A DNA stretch of 64,000 nucleotides from contig PLYO01000032.1 of the NCBI GenBank assembly GCA_003151825.1, forward strand, positions 23,555 to 87,554, in the 5' to 3' direction. Source of the stretch: Ignavibacteriota bacterium. GTDB lineage: Bacteria > Bacteroidota > Ignavibacteria > Palsa-1295. The position numbers and the translations under genes are program-made. The notes beneath the pieces were generated by a model. That model was not told where the DNA came from and did not search any database. It saw nothing but the letters and a program-made list of their open reading frames with translations. Positions 56,629 through 64,000 of this stretch are shown one piece after another (positions within the stretch are counted from its first letter, which is position 1; each line of letters starts with the position of its first letter).

Positions 56629-58338
56629 ATGTTCTCCGCAGGTCTTCGAAATCGTTGTTCGGCTGGTGTGCTGGCTGGCGTGATGGCGCTGGGTTTTACC
56701 GTCGTTTCCCGAGCTCAGGACAAGGACGCGAAGGGCTCCGAAAGCCAGATCGATCCTTTGAAGCGTCAAATCCCGGAAAAACAGAGGAAGGCTAACGCCA
56801 AGGCGCTCAAAATTGAGTTGAGCAAGACGTATAAGAAGTGGCTGGACGAGGACGTGCGCTGGATCATCACCGACGAAGAAAAATCCGCCTTCATGCAGCT
56901 CTCCAACGACGAAGAGCGCGACCAGTTCATTGAAGCCTTCTGGCAGCGCCGCGATCCCACACCGGACACCGAAGAGAACGAGTTTAAAGAAGAGCACTAC
57001 CGGCGTATCGCGTATGCCAACGAGCACTTCGCCGCCGGTATCCCGGGATGGAAGAGCGACCGCGGCCGGACCTACATCGTGTTTGGGCCAGCGGATGAGA
57101 TCGAGTCCCATCCCTCCGGCGGCAGCTACGAGCGTCCCATGGAAGAAGGCGGCGGCGAGACCTCCACCTTCCCGTTTGAAACCTGGCGTTATCGCTACCT
57201 GGAAGGGATTGGGCAGGAAGTGATGATCGAATTCGTCGATACCTGCATGTGCGGCGACTATCACATGACCATGGACCGCTCGGAAAAGGACGCCTTGAAG
57301 TACACCCCAAATGCCGGCCTGACGCTGTACGAGCAAATGGGCATGTCGAGCAAGGCGAGCCGTTTCACCAACGGCGGCATCGAGCAACTGGGTAGCTCGC
57401 CGTTCAATAAGGATCTGCAGTCCAAGGAATTCGACCGCCTGGAACAGTTCGCCAAACTGCAGGCGGCGCCGGCGGTGAAGTTCAAGGATCTGGAAGAAGT
57501 CGTCAGCCACAAAATCAGCGTCAACCTAATGCCCTTCGATGTGCGAGCCGACTTCGTGAAGGTGACCAGCGACACGGTGCTGGTTCCGGTCACGATTCAG
57601 ATCAAGAACCGCGACGTCACCTTCCAGAACAAGGACGGCGTGGAGCGTGGCACCGTCAACATTTTCGGACGCGTCACCACGCTCACCGGCAAGATCGTGC
57701 AGACCTTTGAAGACACGGTGCAGGTCGATGTGCCCGTGGAATTGCTGCCCAAGACCGCCGAAAATTCTTCGGTGTACTGGAAGGCCCTGCCGTTGCGCAT
57801 CAGCCAGAATCGCTACCGCTTGGACGTCGTCGTCAAGGACGTGAACGGCGACCGCACCGGCAGTTGGAGCCATGCCATCCAGATCCCCGACTTCAGCGAA
57901 GACAAGCTGAGCAGCTCAACCCTCATCATCGCCGACCAGATGGAACCGGTGGCAACCAAGAACGTGGGCACCGGCAATTTCGTGATCGGGACCACCAAAG
58001 TGCGACCGCGCGTGGCCCCTTCCGACGGCAAGCCCATCTCGTTCAAGCGCGACCAAAAGCTGAATTTCTGGATGCAGGTTTACAACCTCAGCGTGGACGA
58101 AAAAACCCACAAACCTTCGGCCACGATCGAATACAATGTGACCGACGCGAACAATAAGGCCTTCATCCATACCGTCGAGTCGACCGACACCATGGGCAAT
58201 GTGGGCGACCAGGTGACGCTGCAGAAGACGCTTTCCGCCGCCAACCTGCCGCCGGGTTTGTACAAGATCGAGATCAAAGTGAACGACAACCTTTCCAAGC
58301 AGACCGTGGATCCAACGGCGACCTTCGCCGTGGAGTAA
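56629..58338 (+). CDS. GWxTD domain-containing protein
   Basis: KKWLDEDVRWIITDEEKSAFMQLSNDEERDQFIEAFWQRRDPTPDTEENEFKEEHYRRIAYANEHFAAGIPGWKSDRGRTYIVFGPADEIESHP. Confidence 0.9.
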   Translation: MFSAGLRNRCSAGVLAGVMALGFTVVSRAQDKDAKGSESQIDPLKRQIPEKQRKANAKALKIELSKTYKKWLDEDVRWIITDEEKSAFMQLSNDEERDQFIEAFWQRRDPTPDTEENEFKEEHYRRIAYANEHFAAGIPGWKSDRGRTYIVFGPADEIESHPSGGSYERPMEEGGGETSTFPFETWRYRYLEGIGQEVMIEFVDTCMCGDYHMTMDRSEKDALKYTPNAGLTLYEQMGMSSKASRFTNGGIEQLGSSPFNKDLQSKEFDRLEQFAKLQAAPAVKFKDLEEVVSHKISVNLMPFDVRADFVKVTSDTVLVPVTIQIKNRDVTFQNKDGVERGTVNIFGRVTTLTGKIVQTFEDTVQVDVPVELLPKTAENSSVYWKALPLRISQNRYRLDVVVKDVNGDRTGSWSHAIQIPDFSEDKLSSSTLIIADQMEPVATKNVGTGNFVIGTTKVRPRVAPSDGKPISFKRDQKLNFWMQVYNLSVDEKTHKPSATIEYNVTDANNKAFIHTVESTDTMGNVGDQVTLQKTLSAANLPPGLYKIEIKVNDNLSKQTVDPTATFAVE

Positions 58339-58360
58339 ACTGCTGCCTGGGTTCCCAGAG

Positions 58361-60163
58361 GTGGTGAACGCGATGTTCCGAAAGTTCGGGTTCCTCGCAG
58401 TCGTCGCCATAATGGTCGCGACCGTGCCTCTTCCGGCGTGGTCGGGAACTGCCTCCGCCCCGATCCCCGGCGCGATCTCCGGATACGTCCGCGATGCCAG
58501 CGGCGCGCCCCAAATGGGCGCGGTGGTGGAAGTCCTCGGCTCCGCGGCCCAGGCGCTGAAGGCCTTCACCTTGAAGGCTTTTACCGATGACCGTGGTTTC
58601 TACTCCGTCCCGGGTCTGCTGCCAGGAACCTACAGCGTCAAGGTAAGCGCGCCTTCGTTTCTCCCTTCGCTGCGCGAGAAAATCGGCGTGCGCGCCGGCG
58701 CCAAGTTGATGGTGAATGTCACGCTGACCACCCTCTACGAAGCCATCCAGCTTGTTCCCCTGCGCACTCCGGTGGACGATGACGACTGGAAGTGGACGCT
58801 GCGTTCGGTCGCCAATCGCCCCATCCTGCGCGTGCTCGAAGACGGCACAACCGTGGTCGCGCAGAGTGGCGAGTCAACCGCCGGCCACGACTTGAAGGGC
58901 GCTTTGTCTTTCATGGCCGGATCGCCCGGACAGGGTTTCGGCAGCCCCGCGGATATGAATGCCGGTTTTGCGGTGGAGCGTTCGCTGCTCTCGAGCGGCA
59001 CCGTGCGCCTCAACGGCAGCGTCGGTTATGGAACCGATGGCCAGAGCATCCCCGCCGCTGTGCTCCGAACCACCTACACGAACCGCTTCAACGGTATGTT
59101 CGAACCGTCCATGTCGATCACGGCCCTCCGGCTGAATTCGCCGGACCAGTACGCCATGCCTGGCGCCGCGCTCGAAGCCCTTTCGGTGACCAGCTCCGAT
59201 CGGATCGTCCTGGGCAGCAAATTGGAGATGAAGCTCGGCAGCGAATTGCAAGCCATCCAGTTTATGGGGCGGGTGCATGCCTTCAAGCCCTTCGGGTCGG
59301 CCGATCTGCACATCACTCCCAACACGCTGCTGGAATATCAATACACCAGTTCCGTCCCGAACCTGGGATTGGAAGATCGTTTGGGCAGGAATAACGATCG
59401 CGCAGGAGACGATCCCCTGGATTCGACTTCCGCCGACCTCAGCGAAACCGCGCCGCGCATGAGCATGACCGGCTTCCTGCCGGCGGTCGAGCGGGCCCGT
59501 CACCAGGAAGTATCGCTCTCCCAGCGCGTCGGCAAGAACAGCATGCAGGTCGCCTTCTACTCCGACAGCATCGTCGATCCGGCGCTGATCGGCATCGGCG
59601 AAATGACGCCGGGCGCAGAATCAGCCGTGTCGGGCGACGTGCTGCCCGATGTGTACTCGGGTACGTTCAGCTATCAGGGGAACGATTTCGCGACGCGCGG
59701 GATGCGCGTGGTCGTGCAGCGCAAGCTGCTATCCGATCTGACCGCTACCCTCGATTATGCCTACGGAGGCGTGCTCGACCTCTCGCGCCCCGACGTCCAA
59801 CTCCAGGACGCACGCCAGTGGATTCGCGCCCAGCAACGCCATGCCGTCGCCGCCAAGTTCAGCGGCGCCGTGCCCAAGGCGAAGACGCGCTGGATCGCCT
59901 CCTACCGTTACACCGGAGGCCACCGCGCGTTAACTCCTGTCGACCTGTTCGATAGTTCGCCCGGCCAAGCCGGTCCTTATTTAAATCTCTTCATCCGCCA
60001 ACCGATACCCGCCAGTTTCCTCGCGGGACACCTGGAAATTCTCATGGACCTGCGCAATCTTCTCGCCCAGGGCTACGTGCCCGTGATGGGACCGGACGGA
60101 CGCACTCTTTATCTGGTGCAATCGGCGCGCTCGGTGCGCGGCGGCGTGGCCTTCAGCTTCTAG
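58361..60163 (+). CDS. Carboxypeptidase-regulatory-like domain outer membrane protein
   Basis: GAISGYVRDASGAPQMGAVVEVLGSAAQALKAFTLKAFTDDRGFYSVPGLLPGTYSVKVSAPSF; beta-rich remainder. Confidence 0.8.
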   Translation: MVNAMFRKFGFLAVVAIMVATVPLPAWSGTASAPIPGAISGYVRDASGAPQMGAVVEVLGSAAQALKAFTLKAFTDDRGFYSVPGLLPGTYSVKVSAPSFLPSLREKIGVRAGAKLMVNVTLTTLYEAIQLVPLRTPVDDDDWKWTLRSVANRPILRVLEDGTTVVAQSGESTAGHDLKGALSFMAGSPGQGFGSPADMNAGFAVERSLLSSGTVRLNGSVGYGTDGQSIPAAVLRTTYTNRFNGMFEPSMSITALRLNSPDQYAMPGAALEALSVTSSDRIVLGSKLEMKLGSELQAIQFMGRVHAFKPFGSADLHITPNTLLEYQYTSSVPNLGLEDRLGRNNDRAGDDPLDSTSADLSETAPRMSMTGFLPAVERARHQEVSLSQRVGKNSMQVAFYSDSIVDPALIGIGEMTPGAESAVSGDVLPDVYSGTFSYQGNDFATRGMRVVVQRKLLSDLTATLDYAYGGVLDLSRPDVQLQDARQWIRAQQRHAVAAKFSGAVPKAKTRWIASYRYTGGHRALTPVDLFDSSPGQAGPYLNLFIRQPIPASFLAGHLEILMDLRNLLAQGYVPVMGPDGRTLYLVQSARSVRGGVAFSF

Positions 60164-60179
60164 CAGCCTGCGGAGAAAT

Positions 60180-60420
60180 CAGGTTTCGCATCCCAAGCGC
60201 TAAGGATCGCAGGTTTCGTATCCGACGCTAAGGATCGCAAGTTTCGTATCAGGGCATCGCTTTAGCGATGCCGCAAGTTTCTCGAATCCCGATTCCCCTT
60301 TAGGGGCTTGCGGAAGAAAGTCGCCGTTGCGCTTCGATTTTGGGTGGAGCAGCGCTTCAGCGCTGCATTAACCGCGTTGTTTAGAATGCGGCTTTAGCCA
60401 CCGAGGGCAGCCGCAGCCCG
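60180..60420. repeat. Direct and inverted short repeats (aggatcgcaggtttcgtatc; catcgctttagcgatg; cccctttagggg)
   Basis: gcgctaaggatcgcaggtttcgtatccgacgctaaggatcgcaagtttcgtatcagggcatcgctttagcgatgccgcaagtttc...attcccctttaggggcttgcgg. Confidence 0.75.
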
Positions 60421-60769
60421 GAACGCGAGCCGCCGCGGTTCGCGCCTCCTGCTCCCCAACCATGCCCCAACCTTCTAGATTCCGTAGATTCACAATCTGT
60501 TATTCCGTATTTCGAAGCCGACTTCCACCGCTTCCGAGCGCCAACCTCTGCGCCCGATCTGACCTCTGGTCGCTTCCGCGCTTCCAGTCGATCAAACTTC
60601 CCGCCCCAATCCCCTTCCTCACACTACTCTGTGAAATTGAGCACTGTTTTTTCGCAAACGCTCGTATATAATGCGGCGTCTTTCCAAATTGGCACCGCGT
60701 TTGCTGCATTGCGCTGCTCGCGAAGCGTAGGCCCGTTCAACGCCCGCGAATACTTAAGGAGACCCCGTA

Positions 60770-63700
60770 ATGAAACTGCGCCTATTGGTAGTCTTTATTC
60801 TGCTTTCGGCAACTCTGCTCGTGGGCCAAACGTTTCGTGGGACCGTTCTCGGCTCCGTAACCGATCCTTCCGGAGCCTATGTAGCCGGAGCGACGGTCAA
60901 AGTGCGCAACGCGGCCACTGGCATCGAGCGCACAACGGTGACCAGCGCCGACGGCAGCTACCGCGTGCCGGAGTTGCCCATCGGCACCTATGCCGTAACC
61001 GTTTCGCAGTCTGGCTTCCAAACCGCAGTCACCAACGACGTCGAAGTGAACGTGGCCACCGAGCGGCGCGTGGATGCCCAGTTGAAAACCGGCCAGGTCA
61101 CGCAGACGGTCGAAGTTTCCGGGGGAGATCTTGCCCAGATCGAAACCACGTCGAACGACCTGGGCGGCGTGCTGACCAGCAAGGGAGTTGCAGATCTGCC
61201 CATCAACGGCCGCGACTACACCAAGTTGATTTTCTTGAATCCCGGCGTCGCCGGGTCGCCCGATCAGATCACCGATTCTCCGGGATCGTTCGGCGAGTTC
61301 TCCATGAACGGCGCGCGCGGACGCTCCAATAATTACATGCTTGATGGCACCGACATGAACGACGGATACCGCAACGATCCCGCCATCAACCAGGGTGGCG
61401 TGTTCGCCGTTCCGTCGGCGATTCTTCCCATCGGCGCCGTCGCCGAGATGAAAGTGCTCTCCAATTTCCAGCCCGAGTACGGACGCAACGCCGGTGCCGT
61501 GGTCAACATCGTGACCAAGAGCGGTACGAATGCTCTGCACGGAGAACTGTTCGAGTATTTCCGCAACAACGCGCTCGATGCGCGCAACTGGTTCAATACG
61601 ACAGATCAGAAGCGGGCGCCCTTCCACAATAATCAGTTCGGCGGCGCTCTCGGCGGCCCCATCGTTAAGGACAAAACCTTCTTCTTCATGGATTACGAAG
61701 GCCAACGCGAGACAGTGGGGACGGTGACCCTCGCCTGTGTGCCGACGGGTACCGGGCCCGGCGGCTCTCTAAGTCCAAATGACGCGAGCAATCAGGTCAT
61801 CAAGAATCTGCTTACCAATGACAACCCTTGGCCCGCTCCGAATATTGCCGGAAGAACCTCGACCGATACCGGTTGCCCACTCGGGCCCAACGCGGCTCTG
61901 ATTACTCCGTCGTACAACAACCTCAGCAGCGTGATCGGAAAGATCGACCACAATTTCAACCAGAACAACATTTTGACCGGCCGCTATTTCTTCGGCGACA
62001 GCACCCAGTCTTTCCCGCTGGCCTTGACCGCATCCGGCGGCCAGCTCCCAGGCTTCAACACCATTACGCCGACCCGCGTTCAGTTGGTCTCTCTTTCTTA
62101 TGTGCACACCATTGGCACCAATAAAGTGAATGAACTGCGCTACGGCTGGAACCGGTTTGCGGAGGGCTTCTTTCCCCAGGATCTGAGCTTCCACCCCACG
62201 TCGATTGGACTCTGCGCTCAAAGCCCAGCGCCCGACGGGAGTTGCCCGGCCGTCGGCGGGCCGCACGATTCTGGCCTGCCCATCCTTCTGGTTTCGACGA
62301 CGCCGACTGGAGCCAGTTTCTTTGCGCAGCCCGGGGCAACCTCTGGTGACTCACGGGCCCGTGTGGATAGCAACAACCAGTTCATCGAGAATTTTTCCTG
62401 GAAGGCCGGCAAACACGACGTGAAGGCGGGGTTTGAATTCCGCCGCACCAGCGTTGAACAGACCTTCGACAAATATTTTCGCGGGAGGCTGAAGTTTAAG
62501 ACCTTGTCGGACTTCCTCGCCGGCAATCCGACTGCCGGGGGTCTACAGTACTCTGGAAATTCCAGACGCCACACCTTCGAAAATGGCTACGGGCTCTATC
62601 TGCAGGATAGCTTCCGTGTAACCCCGCGGGTCACGCTCAACTACGGCCTGCGCTGGGACTACTACGGTGTAATCGCGGAGAAGAACAACTTGCTCTCCAA
62701 CTTCCTGGTGACCAATTTCGATCCCGCAAGCGACACCGGGACGGGCAATTATCTGCAGGTGGGCCAGCCCGGACTGAGCCAATTGTACCAACCGGACAAA
62801 AAGAACTTTTCACCCCGAGCCAGTATCCTTTGGGACCTGACCGGAAAAGGCAAGACCGTGATTCGGGTCGGAGGCGGTATCTTCTACGACGCTTTCTCCC
62901 AAGACATGTTCCTCGGCCACCTGCCCTATCCGGCCTATTATGCCCCCGGTCCCGCCTACGGCAACTTCGGAGGAGCAGCCGCGATTACCGGGGCTGCCTT
63001 GGACCCCAACACCGCCGCTAACGGAATCACCGCCGGCGTACCAGTCTATGGCCCGTCCGACTGCATTAAACAGGAGTGCGACATCTTCGCGGTCGATCCG
63101 AAATTGAAGACTCCTTACATGGAGAACTACAACATCAACATCCAGCAGCAGCTCACCAATAAGACCACGCTCCAAGTGGGCTATGTGGGATCGCAGGGAC
63201 ACAGGTTATTCCGCTTCTACGACATCAGTCAGCCGACTCAGGCTGCGATTACTGCAGCAGATTGCCCGAATGGCATTGCGACATGTGCCACGACGGGAGC
63301 GATCCAAGACTTCGGTGTGCCGCGCGTTTTCGGATACCCCGCTGGTTCGTATTATTTGTTCCAGGAAAAATCCTCTGGGAAGTCGAACTACAATTCACTG
63401 CAAGTCAGCTTCAAGGTCAACGGCTGGCACGGGATCACTTCGGCGCTCAACTACGTGTATTCGAAGTCGCTGGACAACTCGAGCGACCTGGAAGACTTCG
63501 TTGTGAACGCGGCCCAGCCTCAGGACAGCAACCGTCCCAATCTGGAGAAAGGGCCTTCGAACTTCAACATTCCTCAGCGTCTTACCTGGATATTCAGCTA
63601 CGAATTGCCGCAGATGGGCGGTTCCATGCGGGGGTTGAAGAACGGCTGGGGCTTCGATAGTACTGTGTCGCTACAGAGTGGCCAGCCCTTTACCCTCAAC

Positions 63701-64000
63701 TACAATTGCGAAGACGATTACAGCGGCGGAGGTGACTGCTTTGACCGGCCGGACGTTGTCGGTCCCATCGTCTACCATCAGCATAATCCGTACAACTACC
63801 TCGACCTGACGGCCTTTGCTATGCCCTGCACCAACAACGGGACGATCTCAGGCTATGCGTCCGACTGCGTACCCGGTACGCGGCACTATGGCAATCTGGG
63901 CCGCAACTCGTTGGTGGGCCCAACCTACAAACAGTGGGACTTCGCCCTTTACAAGAACACCGCGATCGGCGAGCACGTGAAAGTGCAAATGCGTGCGGAG
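60770..64000 (+). CDS. Oar-like TonB-dependent receptor with carboxypeptidase-regulatory domain (3' end beyond window)
   Basis: Not in ORF track (runs off the end); 1077 codons open from ATG 60770: MKLRLLVVFILLSATLLVGQTFRGTVLGSVTDPSGAYVAGATVKVRNAATGIERTTVTSADGSYRVPELPIGTYAVTVSQSGF...ADLPINGRDYTKLIFLNPGV. Confidence 0.92.
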   Translation, partial: MKLRLLVVFILLSATLLVGQTFRGTVLGSVTDPSGAYVAGATVKVRNAATGIERTTVTSADGSYRVPELPIGTYAVTVSQSGFQTAVTNDVEVNVATERRVDAQLKTGQVTQTVEVSGGDLAQIETTSNDLGGVLTSKGVADLPINGRDYTKLIFLNPGVAGSPDQITDSPGSFGEFSMNGARGRSNNYMLDGTDMNDGYRNDPAINQGGVFAVPSAILPIGAVAEMKVLSNFQPEYGRNAGAVVNIVTKSGTNALHGELFEYFRNNALDARNWFNTTDQKRAPFHNNQFGGALGGPIVKDKTFFFMDYEGQRETVGTVTLACVPTGTGPGGSLSPNDASNQVIKNLLTNDNPWPAPNIAGRTSTDTGCPLGPNAALITPSYNNLSSVIGKIDHNFNQNNILTGRYFFGDSTQSFPLALTASGGQLPGFNTITPTRVQLVSLSYVHTIGTNKVNELRYGWNRFAEGFFPQDLSFHPTSIGLCAQSPAPDGSCPAVGGPHDSGLPILLVSTTPTGASFFAQPGATSGDSRARVDSNNQFIENFSWKAGKHDVKAGFEFRRTSVEQTFDKYFRGRLKFKTLSDFLAGNPTAGGLQYSGNSRRHTFENGYGLYLQDSFRVTPRVTLNYGLRWDYYGVIAEKNNLLSNFLVTNFDPASDTGTGNYLQVGQPGLSQLYQPDKKNFSPRASILWDLTGKGKTVIRVGGGIFYDAFSQDMFLGHLPYPAYYAPGPAYGNFGGAAAITGAALDPNTAANGITAGVPVYGPSDCIKQECDIFAVDPKLKTPYMENYNINIQQQLTNKTTLQVGYVGSQGHRLFRFYDISQPTQAAITAADCPNGIATCATTGAIQDFGVPRVFGYPAGSYYLFQEKSSGKSNYNSLQVSFKVNGWHGITSALNYVYSKSLDNSSDLEDFVVNAAQPQDSNRPNLEKGPSNFNIPQRLTWIFSYELPQMGGSMRGLKNGWGFDSTVSLQSGQPFTLNYNCEDDYSGGGDCFDRPDVVGPIVYHQHNPYNYLDLTAFAMPCTNNGTISGYASDCVPGTRHYGNLGRNSLVGPTYKQWDFALYKNTAIGEHVKVQMRAE

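Noticed and set aside
56278-57510. 410-aa minus-strand ORF
   Set aside because: Overlaps the GWxTD gene on the other strand, and its C-terminal part crosses an intergenic region; no domain seen.

Overview
No rRNA, tRNA or CRISPR was recognised. About 1-54 kb reads as one genome from the FCB/Bacteroidota side of the tree (Kapabacteria- or Ignavibacteria-like by inference). The signs are a porU-porV type IX secretion pair, several extracellular proteins ending in T9SS-like sorting tails, and TTG-N20-TAnnTTTG promoters. It also carries housekeeping genes: rplU-rpmA, a GatB/YqeY-domain gene, cvpA-like, mutS2, accC, murA, recR, ybaB, HU, gatB, and a fused sugar-nucleotidyltransferase/phosphomannomutase. 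From about 54.3-54.7 kb to the end, composition and gene content look Acidobacteria-like (HlyD/RND adaptor, GWxTD protein, carboxypeptidase-regulatory-domain protein, Oar-like TonB-dependent receptor). The window may therefore be a chimeric contig or contain a large transfer, with the join in or just after a MacB-type ATPase gene. The most notable signals are: (1) many families of dispersed palindromic repeats, one of which sits in frame inside both accC and recR and encodes nearly the same peptide (TPPPFQGGGRG / [11 protein letters not shown]); (2) a relE-like toxin / antitoxin / gatB overlapping operon; (3) a second TA pair lying between a T9SS cargo gene and a fossil tail of a lost paralog; (4) a tandem family of Fn3-like lipoproteins with a duplicated upstream leader; (5) a CDS with a possible HARE-HTH-like fold and no obvious family. 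I did not find a convincing new defence or biosynthetic system. All calls come from reading sequence and motifs; no searches were run.
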